Positions 1 through 12,255 of a stretch of 64,000 nt of DNA are shown here, piece by piece. Made by a program: the position numbers and the translations under genes. The stretch is from Linnemannia schmuckeri. Its lineage: Eukaryota > Mortierellomycota > Mortierellomycetes > Mortierellales > Mortierellaceae. Where the stretch lies: contig JANATG010000002.1 of assembly GCA_029449235.1 (NCBI GenBank), forward strand, positions 434,001 through 498,000. The letters run 5' to 3'. The notes below the pieces were generated by a model. That model had not been told where the DNA came from, made no database searches, and was given only the letters and a program-made list of their open reading frames with translations. The first letter of the stretch is position 1, and the number at the start of each line of letters is the position of its first letter.

Positions 1-49
1 GGGTCGAATTACCCCTCCTGACAGATATTAACTTTTCAGGATATTGGTA

Positions 50-1275
50 TCAATTTTTTATGGCCCCAAACTTCCTCATCCATTGCCCCAACATCGAGAG
101 CCTCCAAATCATCGACAATACTTCATATTATTTGTTACAGAATATTGTGCCTTCCTGTTGACTAAGTTTGGAGTACTTGCATTTGAATGGGTGGGCTGCT
201 TTGATCCATCCAGACACGTTACAATCGGCACACCGCCTGCGGACTATAACTCTTGACGCATTCGCAGTGACATTTTATGATGTATTTATCCCGTCTATCG
301 AGGATCTAGACCTATACTACAGCAACTATGGAATCGTACATTTGGACGAACGACGAAGAGAGGAAGAATTGGAGTCGGCGGCCGACGAGGAAGAGGCCGT
401 TGAAGTAGCGCCATATCGACCGCTGTAGACATGGGACTGGTACTTGCCTATTCTGGAGACCCTGGCGTTGACGTTTGAGTTTGCGTACCGCTTCGAGTTC
501 AGGGTGTTGGTGGGGTGTCCGTCTTTGAGTGTGTTAGATCTGGATATGAGGTCGAGAGATGAGCAACATATCCGAGCCATCACCCAGGCTGACTTTTTCA
601 CGCAGCTTTCACGCAGCCTGGCATCAACATTGATGATGAAGAAGGCAACAATAGCCACTTCTCAGAGGCAGCAGCATCAAGTTTCAAGAGAATTGTGGCA
701 AATTCGGTACAGACACTCCGATTAGCAGGCTCATGGCACATCGCCGATGCCCTCCTCCTCCCCTTCCTCACAGGAACATTTCCAAACCTCACAAAATGGA
801 TCGAACAATCCTAAAAAGATATTGCGCATTCCACATAAAATATTTTATTTCGGCCGCTAAACCCCGATTAGCCACCTATTCACGACTACGCTTTTGTTCT
901 AAACTCATGCAAACCCGCTCACAACCGGATTAGTGGTTAATTTTTTTACTCATTTTGGTTGAAAGGCATAATACATCCTCCCAGGACTAATCAGGCTATT
1001 CGAATCGGAGGGCATATCTAGATATTTGTACATGTCGAGTTGCTCGAACCGTCGCATGAGGAGATGGTCGAAGTTGGGTTGTGTACGGCCAAGTCGAGGA
1101 AAATGTGGAAAAAAAGAGACGTGGCGGCGGTGGTGGAGGAGGGATGCTGCACACGGATGTATTTATTGAGGAGATTAAGTATGAAGTTTTGAGAATTGTT
1201 GATCTTGGGCGAAAGATTGAGGATGACAGAGAAGAGAGCGAGGATTATGATTTTAGTGATGAGTGTTTAAAATAG
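50..1275 (+). pseudogene. decayed leucine-rich-repeat (F-box/LRR-like) gene
   Basis: Reading the plus strand in changing frames gives stretches typical of fungal F-box/LRR proteins: a segment with HCPNIESLQIIDNT near 80-120, then LEYLHLNGWAALIHP and PSIEDLDLYYSNYG near 168-330, then LETLALTFEF and CPSLSVLDLDMRS near 450-550, then NSVQTLRLAGSWHIADALLL near 690-760. The spacing of Leu residues fits LRR units. The reading is broken by stops (about 158 and 426) and by frame changes near 600, and no start or splice sites reconcile the pieces, so I call it a pseudogene. Its 5' end may lie outside the window. The acidic block around 350-420 is an insertion between repeats. The family assignment is inference from repeat pattern only. 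Confidence 0.5.
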
Positions 1276-1782
1276 GATTTTAATGATAATGAGAGTTTGA
1301 ATATTCGATTTGAATATGCAAATTTTAGTACGAGGCACAGATGAAATCCGACTCATTGAACGTTCGGGACAAACGAACACACTAACGACTGCTACACACA
1401 AGCAAAGGGCATCTCACTAGTCAGCGGCCATGTTTTAATTAAAAGAAAGCAATATTCCCACCTCCCTTCCCTTCACAATTCCACCCTCCACCTAAAAACA
1501 TGACATCCTTCTCAGTAGTTACTAGGAAAACGATTGGCTACTCTTGATCATCTTTTCCAATTTTTTGTCCTATCCATTTGAGCCTTCCTGTATTCATATC
1601 GCGACTGGAAAGTGGCGATGACTGCGCCTCAACCACGCGTCATTTCCTCATCAGTGGTGACCAGTGATCAACAGATAAGAACAAACAGAAAAAGCAAATC
1701 TCGTAGGGGAGTAGACGCATCTCGGGACGAAATGTGGTGGTAGTCCCGTTTACTAGACTTGATCCAAATTGCATGTACTTTG

Positions 1783-1813
<31 letters not shown>

Positions 1814-3757
1814 GGGCAAATACATTATTAATAAGAAGCAAAGAGATCTGCCATTCGATGTATGAACGACTCATCCAAAGACTTTTTGATAGCCGAGGGT
1901 CCTGGCTGGGTCAAGTAATCAAAACTGAATAGTCCCAGGTCTTCGGTACCTGAATGGAGCTGATGCTGTTGTGTTGGGGGTTTCAGTTGTCAGCAAACAT
2001 TTTACAGAGTTGAATCATTACAAATAGTAAAGTTTTTTTTCATCGATCATGTAATAAACCATAAAAAAAAATCCGCGACACAGACACACATACAGCACAG
2101 GCACGATAACCAAATGAGATATTCAAATAACTTCTACCTTGTCCGCTTTTTCTCGTATCTATTATATGCGACCTGTTTCTGGGCCTTATAATCCTGGTCT
2201 CGCCCCAGTCATCAAGACAAGCAAACAACAGCCGTATCTCTCCTCACTCATTTCTTCCTCCCCTAAAAACGACGATCCGAAATGGACGAGTTGAGTATGA
2301 TTGGTGCTATGGCTATCGCCGATAACAATCGCCAAACTCTCCGCATTAGCGTTTGTACCTGTGAATGTTCTTTTCGAATTCACTTGCCCTCCTCCACACC
2401 ACCCGTTAGGGGGTGCAGTCATCTCGCTGCAGGAACTCGACGAGAAAAAAAAATATGGTCAGACCTTTTTTTTCAGCTACTTATTCGAAGACCGCTCCAG
2501 ACCACAACCCAAAACATGAGAGTCAATTTTTTTTAGGTACGAAAACAACTAGTTGAGTACGAGGGTGGGTACCTTTTTGTTAGTATGGTTTTCATAATTT
2601 TTTCTTTTGTTTCCTTGCTCTTTTAGTCCTTTGGGACGTTTATAAAGATGAGGGTCATCTGTCATCTAGAACCATGTATGTGAGGGATAAACGAAAAAAG
2701 AAGGATGGATGAGAAAGACGAGACTTTTTCTCACACTTTTGTTTTTTGCTGTTGGTTTAAAGTTTCAAGGATAGTTTCGGGATTCAAATAAATAAAGATT
2801 GGACTCTTTTCTCTTTGAAAGGGCTTTTGATTCAATCTCAAAAGGCCGACCTTGACCTGTTCTGTGCATCTGTAGTGTCCTCTCCTTGTGGCACGAGTGT
2901 AGAAATATATATTGGATTGGTGGCATGGGCAAGCATGGAGATCATTTATTGGTGGCAAACAATGATTTTCAAATAGATGGAACGGAATGTGTCTGTCCAT
3001 AGCTCGGTTGTTGAAAAAACGTGTGGAGGGGAGCATGGCCATGCACAGGAATGTGTCACGTGGAAAGTATTCAGGGGAAGAAAAGGAGAAGCAACCCGAA
3101 TGGATACTCATATCAGCCACGGATCAAAGGAAGCAGCAGGCGCGGCGTGATAAGCTGTTTGTGTGGATAGTAAGATGATGAGATGCTTGTCTACGCAGAA
3201 TATCAATATGAAGGATATAACGGACTGCGTACTTTTGGATACAGTGAGAATGTGAAGGTTGATTGGATCGTTTCTGCCCTTTTGCTTAACGGTCGACTGA
3301 CGGGTCAGAGCCGTGAACCTTCGATAAGTAGCAGCAGAGGCTTGTTTATGGCACTGCGTGCGAGAATGTAGCAGAGACTGGTTATAAATAATGGGGGGAG
3401 GAACAGGACACCACAGGCATGAGACATATGTCATGAGTACGGCATATAATAATGATACAGACACCAACGGAGCATTGGCGTCTAGTACCGGATATGGCTG
3501 GATACACATTCACTTTCTGGCCATGTATTTTTTATATTTCTTCTCGTACTTCTTCCTCTTCTCTCTTTTCTTTCTTTTCTTTTCTTTTCTTTTCTTCTTT
3601 TTTCGTTGTTTAATACCATCCTTCCTTCCCCCTTCCTACTCATCACTCTCTCATCTCGCTCATACCCCTTCCTTTCCTCCTTCACTCTCATCACTCTCAT
3701 CATCAGCCCGTCTTCTCTCTTCCTCCTTCCCCCTTTCTTCATCTCATCACAGCAATC
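1276..3757. other. intergenic region upstream of the Ras gene
   Basis: No convincing coding exon was found. The stretch holds a poly-A run at about 1783-1810. From about 3530 to 3757 it becomes strongly C/T-rich on the plus strand (long TTTTCTTTTC and TCATCACTC runs), the same kind of tract that precedes other genes here. It probably contains the Ras promoter and 5' untranslated region. Confidence 0.5.
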
Positions 3758-6700
3758 ATGGCCAAGCAACCTAATCAGCTCATGCGCGAGTACAAGCTCG
3801 TCGTCGTCGGTGGAGGAGGTACTTACTCTCCCTCGCACAATAGCCTCTTTCAACGCCAACGTCTCTCTTCCTCGGACATACACGCCCTTACTTCTCTATC
3901 GACCACGACCTAAATAATACCTTGTCTTGCATGCCTCACCCCTATTCATTCCCATTATCAATGATGCTCACTCAATTGGACAACAACAGTAACCACAACA
4001 ATCCAATCGACAACGTTCAGGAACAACAATAACGACAGCAACAATAATCCCGACTCCTATTCGATCATCCCACCTTATTTTCACACCCATAGTACCCCAA
4101 AAAAAGACCAAGCGGCTCTCTTTCTGTCATACACACATACATACCTATGCTCACTCGTTCTATCTATTCACATCCTCGCCCATCGCCTCTTCCCAACTTT
4201 CATTATAGGTGTCGGTAAATCCGCATTGACTATCCAGTTCATTCAGTCACACTTTGTCGATGAATACGACCCAACAATTGAAGGTAAACAATAGCAACTG
4301 CAGCAACAGCAATAGCAACAACCAGTAATGATAGCAAGAACTCGACTGTGTAACTACACAACTCCATTTCGCAACTCCTTCCCCGCAATTTTGGCGCCCT
4401 TTATTTTCTTTCTTTATTCTCGCTCTTCTTTTCTTGCATGGAAGGAAAAAGACAGAGAGAGGGAGGGAGAGAGGGTGGTGGGTGATTGTTTTGAGTGGTT
4501 GCCGTGTGTGGTTGGGGCAAGGGCAGACATAAGGTCGCGTGTCTTTTTCTTGTTGCCCAACTGCCTGCGCATACCATTTTTTTTATTTAGTTTGTTTGCG
4601 AGGTCGAGACCACTTCCATTGAGAACCATAGGGCACTTCACATAGCAAACAGGCTAGCCCACCTTCTCGTTCATCGGAATCGTATCTCCCTTCTGGAAAA
4701 CTCAAAAAACTGTTCCACTTTAATATGGACAACGCCAACAATAAGAACAATGAATGGATATACGGCAGAAAGGCAATGGGCGCACGAGTACAACGAAGCC
4801 CCAGGAGGATGAAACAGTGATCCATGCTGGTGTCCCTTCCTTCACCGCAACGCACCCCTGAGCGAGGCTTAAAAAGGGGGGCGGAGAGGGGAGGATCATT
4901 TTGCATTCAATGGAGACCATCCTCCTTTCCCCCCCGCCTGGCATGCGTTGCGTCAACTGCCTGAACCTACGCCTCCGTTCACTCACCCTTTCGCCTTTCA
5001 ACCTCCTTGCCATCTTTTTTTCTTTTTGGCCCTGCTTGTCACTGGGTCCTTTTCTACCTTGTTTCCTCTCTCTATATACCTCCTCGCTCCCTTTGACGGT
5101 TCTCTCTCTCCTTCTCCCTTTCTCCTTATATACATACAATACTGACGAGATTTGTCCTTGTTCTTTCGATTTGGTGTAATAGATTCCTACCGCAAGCAGT
5201 GTGTGATTGACGAGGAAGTCGCTCTTTTGGATGTGCTTGATACTGCTGGCCAGGAAGAGTACAGGTAAGCATCTCTTTTTCTCATTGGCAACCAAACACA
5301 ATCGAGACAAAGGACAAAAAATATGTGATGGTGTGACCCTTTTACACTTTTCTTTGTTGTTGTTTGGGCTCATCATAAGAGGAAACCAGGACAGAGGGAG
5401 TTATATGAAAAACGTTTTTTATATTTATTTGCGTGTCCGGTATTTGTGTCCGCCAGTGTTGATGAATAGACATTCTTTTGATGGTTATCTCACTCCTTGG
5501 CATGACGGCAATGGAATGGGGTTGTTCTCTTTTTCATTATCCAAGACACAAAAACTAAACCATGGAATGATATGGCATAGCATGGCATTACATTGCATGG
5601 CGGCTGTTCGTCGTCCTTTGGAACACACAAAGCGGAGCCCATTCATAAATGAAGGAAAAGAAAAAGAGAAAAATGAGGGATTGAAAAACGGCCGTTGGAG
5701 CCGCGAAATGGGTTTGGGCTCTCTCTCTCTCTTTTTTTTTTTGCCCTATCCTCATCCATTGTAAACCCACCCACAGTTTGAAGAGCAAAATAGATAAACA
5801 CCCAGAGAGAGAAAATGCTCTGAAGTGAAGTGAAGAAGAGGACAAAGAGGGCTGAGAGCGATATTTTACTCTCATCCACAACATGAGGAAGAATACATCT
5901 CTTGCATTTTATTCTCCAAACTGGCGCATCTCTCTGTAGTATTGCTCTGTTTTCTTCGATCTCAATTATCAAGAAATCTTCTCTTCACCCTCCATTCCCT
6001 CATTTCCGATGGTTTCGAGCTCAACCCCTACTTCGCTTTTTTTCTCCTCCCTCACCTCACTCCCGCGTGGGATAATTGTCTCGCTACCCTCTCCTGCTCT
6101 TGTATTATGCAATGCTTGGTTAATTATCTTCCAAGAATGACTGCAGACACTAACGATTATGTTTCTATTCCCCTGTTCCTACCCTCTATTCTCGATTGTT
6201 TGAATTATTTATAGTGCCATGCGTGAGCAATATATGCGCACTGGCGAAGGTTTCTTGCTTGTTTACTCGATCACCTCGCGCAACTCGTTTGAGGAAATCT
6301 CGACTTTTTACCAGCAGATCCTCCGTGTCAAGGACAAGGATGTCTTCCCCATCATCCTCGTCGCCAATAAGTGCGATCTCGAGCACGAGCGCCAGGTTTC
6401 CACCCATGGTATGTTGTCTTTTGTTTTTAATTATACCTGTAGTGGTTATCATGTTGACCTATTCTCGTGTGTCTTTGTTCGGTGATGATCTTATTGTTTT
6501 TTGTTTGCTATCTTTATCTATGACCATGTTAGTTGCTGAACTGTGCTCATTCTTTATCTATTACTCCATGACAAATCTCATCTTATTTTCCCAAATCTTG
6601 TTCCTTTATGACTATTCTCTAACCAACACGCATCCTTTTTTTTACTTCAAACTCCAATAAAAAATAGAGGGACGCGAGTTGGCAAAGCAATTTGGATCGA

Positions 6701-6903
6701 GACTAATTGAGACATCGGCCAAGCAGAGGATCAATGTGGATGAGGCGTTTTACAACCTTGTACGAGAGATCCGCCGCTTCAACAAGGAGACACACAGCAG
6801 TATGCCCCAGGGCGGCGCCTATGGGTACTCGCAACAGGGACAGGGCTATGGCAACCAAAAGTCTGATAGCGACGAGAAGGGCTGCTGCTGCATCATCATG
6901 TAG
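3758..6903 (+). CDS. RAS: Ras-family small GTPase (5 exons, 215 aa)
   Basis: Membrane-anchored GTP switch of the Ras subfamily, which in fungi drives cAMP/PKA or MAPK signalling and polarity. Exons by GT-AG joins that keep frame: 3758-3818, 4209-4283, 5183-5264, 6215-6408, 6668-6903. The protein shows G1 GGGGVGKS (about residues 18-25), the effector segment YDPTIEDSY, G3 [12 protein letters not shown]4 NKCDL and G5 ETSAK. The C-terminus is CCCIIM: a CAAX box (CIIM) for prenylation with two upstream Cys that could be palmitoylated. Length suits Ras with a short N-terminal extension of about eight residues and a Gly/Gln/Tyr-rich hypervariable tail. Intron 1 splits the P-loop. The position equal to human Ala11 is Gly, while Gly12, Gly13 and Gln61 equivalents are normal. 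The start is the ATG after AATC directly behind the C/T-rich tract. Introns 2 to 4 are large for a fungus (about 260 to 950 bp). Confidence 0.95.
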
Positions 6904-8924
6904 ACACACTTTGGAATCTTTTTCCGAATGGATTTTTAAAGAAGATTCTCTCTATTTCTTTTCTTTGGCTGCGTGCATAATGTCGAGTCGTTCCTACAAT
7001 TTGGTGGCAAACAATCAGATTCCAATTCGACGCCACCACTCTTTCTTTCTTTTTCCTTTCCCTTTCCTCCTTGCTCCTCCTTCCTTCCATCTACCTTTTG
7101 ATAAAGTAATGCAGACGATCAAGGATACGCTGGTTCGTGCGACTTGATTCTTTATTTCTGCACCCATATACTCCCTCATCCCATGTCATATTCATAGACA
7201 CTTCTACCCTTATAATTTTAATATTATTATTCTTATTTACCACTATGCGAGTCGAAAGAAAGATGTTGTGTTGATGAAGTTGAAGAAGCAGGACAAAGAA
7301 AGAGAAGAGGGAATAGAAAGAGTCTATATGTGGTGCCACTTACAGGGCCTCGCCTGTGTCATGATTTATTTCAAGCCATCAGAAATACATCACGCACCCC
7401 TTAACACTCTAATTCTATTATTACCTTCACGCTGAGCATACCCAAAAACGAATAAAAAGAGTGATGAGCCAGTCGGTGCTCTCTTTTTTTTTGCACTTGT
7501 TATTCTTGTGATGTTGCCCTGTCCCGTAGTGTTGTATGGATTCTTGGAGCGAGGAAAAAAAAAAAAAATAAAGAGTGGAAGAAGAAGAAAAGGGACAAAG
7601 CCTGAGCCGATTTTTTTGATTATTTTTGTTCCTGTTGTACAGTGAGTGCAATTGAGGGCGTAACATGAATATGTGTCTCCTTATTGATATACAAAGGCGT
7701 GCGTTTCTTGGTATAAGTGAAATAGATAGGCATGGATTCGGAGCTGGTTGTACATGTTCACCCACACCCAGTCCAAAGTCCAGGGGTCCAGTCCACACGA
7801 GCAAGGCATGGCAAGGAGAACGAAAAGCAAGGTGCAACATGAAAAGGGCACAGGTCAGGCACCTCGAGCCAGCTTTAGTATCTAATTTAAGAATTCAACA
7901 AGTCGGAAGTGAAGTAGACAAAAAAGTCGGCCTGTAATTAGTACACAGGTATCCAATTCTCCGCTGTCTCTCTCCCTGTGTGTCTCTGTGACCCTGCCCG
8001 CTCGTCCTTGCCCTTGTCCCTTGTGCACACCACACACACACCTACTTGCTCGCTCGTTCTTCTTTCTCCCTCCTTCCTTCATCCCTCTTTCATCTCTCTT
8101 CTTCTTCTTCTACTTCCTTCATCCAACCAACCCCTTCCTCCTCCTCCCTTCTCTTACGATCGCATATACATCATCCTCTCTTCTTTATACACACCGGCAA
8201 GTGCATCACTCTTAACGTCATCCAAAACCTATCATTTTCTACCCTTTCACTCTCCAACAATCCTTTTCTTTCCTCTCTCTCTTTCTCTCTTGTTCTCTCT
8301 TTGACTGTCCATCAGCAACGACAAACAAGTTGAGGCGTCTCCCTCGTCACCTTCTAATAATAACACACCCTCTCTTATATCCGCCACATATCAACATTCA
8401 TCCCTCCTTTCCCTTCACTGCCTTTTGGACAGCCACTACCCAGCCCTGCCCTATCCTTCACACCGTCGTCTCACCCTTGTTACTCGTTACTGTTTTTAGC
8501 TGTTGCTGCTGTTCGGTGCCTGACTATCTGACTGAACACTCTCCATTCTTGTCTCACTTCTTGTCCGCCTTTCTTCTTCCCTTCCTTTTCACGCAAAAAC
8601 AAACAACAACAACAACAACAACAACAACAAAAAACATCTCTCTCACTCTCTCTTTCCCTTTAACTTGTTATTCATGAACTGTTCCTCTTCTATCATACAC
8701 CCTAAAATACAACCACACCACACTGAACTGTCTTGACTTACCTTATTATTCTCATTGTCTCCTATTCTTTTCGTCAACCTCAAACCAAAATATACCCCCT
8801 ATCAACAGCCAGCGACAAAGTAATAACAAGGCGCCTCGCTACCGTCCCCCTAGCCAGGTCTCACGCATACAAATAACAATCAACAACATACACAAAACAC
8901 CCCGCTGAAAAGACAAATACAACT
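6904..8924. other. intergenic region with C/T-rich leader of the next gene
   Basis: No gene is supported. About 7970-8900 is a long pyrimidine-rich stretch containing a (CAA)n tract at about 8601-8632, and probably is promoter and 5' UTR of the Chs7-type gene. A short poly-A run sits near 7555-7568. Confidence 0.5.
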
Positions 8925-11120
8925 ATGTCGGCCCCCGATTACAGCTTTCAGTTCGGAAAGTTCAACTACATATGTAACAATGTCATGTTGACCCTGTGTC
9001 CGCTAGTCGGCACAGCCGACGGCATCGAGCCCGTCTGTTACTCCCGTAACGTCCGTCTCGTCGACACCCTCATCTTTCAGCCCTGTAAGTGTCTTTTCTG
9101 CTTCTTTGTGTATTGTCTTTTGCGTCATTGTTGTTATATTGACAACAAAGAAGCGGATTTTCTTAGTCCTCTGTTACCTGCAGTCCATATGGCGCTCAAC
9201 AACAAATACATCTACAAGAACCAGTTCTCCTCAGAAAAGAAACGAGAACAAAAAGGGGACCAAGAAAGACCACATAAAAGCTGACCGAATGAACTTTTCT
9301 TTTTTGTTTATTATTATTGCTCTCGGCGGATAATATAGCAACACTCATTATCCACTTGATCGCCTTGATCATGACCGCTATTATGATTTATCATATCCGG
9401 TCAAAGTACACTGCTGTTGGTAAGCATCTTCTCCATCTTATCGACAGTTTAGACTGCAAGCATTATTCAAGGATATCATAGGAAGAAGGAATTTAAGTTG
9501 AACAGGAGGGGGTTTGGCCACTCCCTGGCGGGAGAGGCGGGAGAAGGTGGACAACCGACGAGTCTAGGGGTGGTCAAATATGAGAGAAGAAGGACGATTG
9601 AGGGGCTGGACTACATTTTCCCTGACTTGATTGGACACATGCATCAATCCATTGGCAAATAGAACGCTATCGATGTATAGTGATGATATAGACAGCACAA
9701 AACCAAAAACAAGGAGATACATCATCGAACAGCAAAATTATAGGAGACAGGAAGGACGTGGCAGCAGAACTCCTCAATCACTCCAGGAACACACCCATGG
9801 CAGCTCATTTTTTTTGACTCCACTGGCATGGAGCGTGCTCTTCAGAAAGGATAGCAACCATGGACATGATATTTGGCTTTTACGGTGTGCGAAAAGTAGT
9901 GCTCCATGTATGCACAAGAGACAGACGTACAAGCACAAGACAGAGCAATAGAACATCCCTCGAATGAAGAAAGTCAACCTCAAATGGAACGAAGATCATG
10001 TCCATATCTAACCATCACTGACGATCTTTTTGTGTTTCGATCGCTGATCAATCTGATAATAATCAATAGGCCGCAAAGAGATCATCATGTTCTTTTATCT
10101 CTACATGCTTGTGACTATCATGGACCTGCTACTCATCTCTGGAATCATTCCCACTGCCAGCAACCTTTATCCTGTAAGTCTGATGTCGTGTGGTTACCTC
10201 TTTCATTCACTCCGTCCGAAAAAGAAGGCATTTCTAACCATCTCTATTCAATTGTTCAATGCCCGATAGTACTTTACTGGAGTCCATCTAGGACTGATTT
10301 CGGCGACTTTCTGGTGTCTTCTCTTGAACGGATTTGTCGGCTTCCAGTTTGCTGAAGACGGCACTCCTCTCTCCCTCTGGGTATGTCTCTTTTCTCTCAC
10401 TCTCTTTCTCTTTGTTTACATGTGTTCTTTCCGAGTGCAAATATGTCCCTCGTCTATCTATTTGTCTATTTCCTTGTTTGTCCAGCGAGTATGAAAAGAT
10501 AATTGAAGGCGTAATTAACCCTCCTTGCCTTCAATTCTAAATGAAAAAAAAAATAGTCAATTCGATTGTCGTCATTTGTCGTGTTTGGAGCAGTGACATT
10601 CGTGTCGATTGCAACCTTCAACGACATGTCACCTTTCAGCAGCTCCAACCCCATTGCTCTCTGGATTGTTTTCTTTATTTTCAACGGCGCTGCTCTTTTG
10701 ATCTATGTGATCTTACAGATTGTCCTGGTTGTCAACACTTTGGATGATCGCTGGCCCCTGGGAGACATTATCTTTGGCATTGCTTTCTTTGCTACTGGCC
10801 AGGTTATCCTCTATGTCTTCTCTGTCCAGATCTGCAACTTTGCCAAGCACTATATTGATGGCTTGTTCTTTGGCACGATTGCTACTCTTTTGAGTGTGAT
10901 GATGGTGTACAAGTACTGGGACTCGATTACCAAGGAGGATTTGGAGTTCTCTGTCGGATCGAAGCAGAACGTATGGGAGGTTAAGGAGTTGTTGGGCGAG
11001 GACGAGATGGGCGGAAACGGTGGTATGTATGGCCAGCAGCATCAGGGTCATGGCTATGGTGGACCTTCTCCCGCTGGCGGTCCCTATGGCCAAGCCAACT
11101 ACTACGAGGACCGCTACTAA
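8925..11120 (+). CDS. CHS7: chitin synthase export chaperone, Chs7 family (5 exons, 339 aa)
   Basis: Polytopic ER membrane protein of the Chs7 family, needed in yeast for export of a class of chitin synthase from the ER. Exons: 8925-9084, 9339-9419, 10070-10173, 10270-10380, 10557-11120, all with GT-AG junctions and continuous frame. The N-terminus has the family pattern FGKFNYICNN, LCPLVG, GIEPVCYSRN. Successive hydrophobic segments follow (for example STLIIHLIALIMTAIMIYHI, MFFYLYMLVTIMDLLLISG, GLISATFWCLLLNGFVGFQF), then WIVFFIFNGAALLIYVILQI, giving about seven spans. IRSKYTAVGRKEI after span 1 is characteristic. The length is in the usual 300-350 range. The last 40 residues form a Gly/Tyr/Gln-rich hydrophilic tail. 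The start ATG is the first in frame and gives the conserved N-terminus. Confidence 0.93.
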
Positions 11121-11467
11121 AAATGAGCAGATCTTTCGATAGTATTACTTTTCTAGTTTATTTTTTGATTTTATCTCTTATTACACACATAACAATCATA
11201 ACACAATCACATTTCAAAACGATAGCTTTTTCTTCTTCTTTATTTTCTTTTCCTGTTACTGTTGTTAGCCCTCACGAATGGAGGGTCGCCCCCGCCGAGG
11301 TGACGTCACTAAGGTGGGTCCATGAAGGCGATGGTTGATTGTGAGCGTCAAGAAACGAGAGTGTGACTGCCTCCGGGATTAAATTGGCCAATGGGCACAA
11401 ATCTGGGATCATCGTAAAAGCAAGAAAAAGGGTGGGGGGCAGACGGACAGGTTGGCAAGTCAGAGTG

Positions 11468-11498
<31 letters not shown>

Positions 11499-12255
11499 TA
11501 CAAACGTAGCGAAAAGCGTCTGGTCTCGTTTTTTTGTTATTTCAAACACACACCCACACAGAAAAATACAAACATCCTTTTTTCTTGTCATCATCATCTT
11601 TTCTCCTTTCACACACACAAACACACTCACTCCATCACTCCACAAAGGGATTCGCCCACTTGCTTCTTCTTCCCAGGAACTTGGACCAGCCACTTATAGG
11701 ACACATATACAAGGACCGCGCGCTCGACCGTTTTTCGTGTTCTGTGTGGTATGTTTGTTCTCCCTAATTCTTACACGGGTCCAGTACACCCTCCACTTTG
11801 CCACTGATTTCGTACACAATCGCACACACATGGATTCATTCGCTGACTGACAAAATATTATTTGACGCTTTTGCTCTATCTATCTCTCCCTTTTTTTTTA
11901 TTCTTTGTCTTCGTCATCATCTCTTTTTCCTCTTCTCTCTCTCCACTCCTTTTCTCTTTCATCACTCTCCCTCTGTCTTCACTGCCATACTTCCCCTCCG
12001 GATAAACACCCTCCCACTCCTTCACAGGAACTCGTCCCTCCCGTCTTCCCTTCTCACTCCCTCCACTCACCTTCACTTACTCACCCCGGAGTGACTCGAT
12101 CAAGCCTTTATTCTTAACCTATTATTATTATCCACCTCTGAGCTTGATCTGATCACACCTCCAGTGCAAACAACAACACCAAACAAACAACAATCACACT
12201 CGATTGATTAACTGATTTTTGTAAAAGAGTGAGAGCGGACAACAACTCTTCACCC
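11121..12255. other. intergenic region between CHS7-like and INO80 genes
   Basis: No coding signal was accepted. It contains a poly-A run at about 11469-11496 and, from about 11520 on, pyrimidine-rich DNA with CA repeats leading up to the INO80 start. It likely holds the CHS7 3' end and the INO80 promoter. Confidence 0.45.

Noticed and set aside
3482..3883. Long open frames opposite or beside the C/T-rich leaders (also near 8000, 12000, 34400 and 42600)
   Set aside because: They arise from pyrimidine-rich low-complexity DNA (Ser/Leu/Phe or Arg/Glu-rich translations) and have no homology signal.
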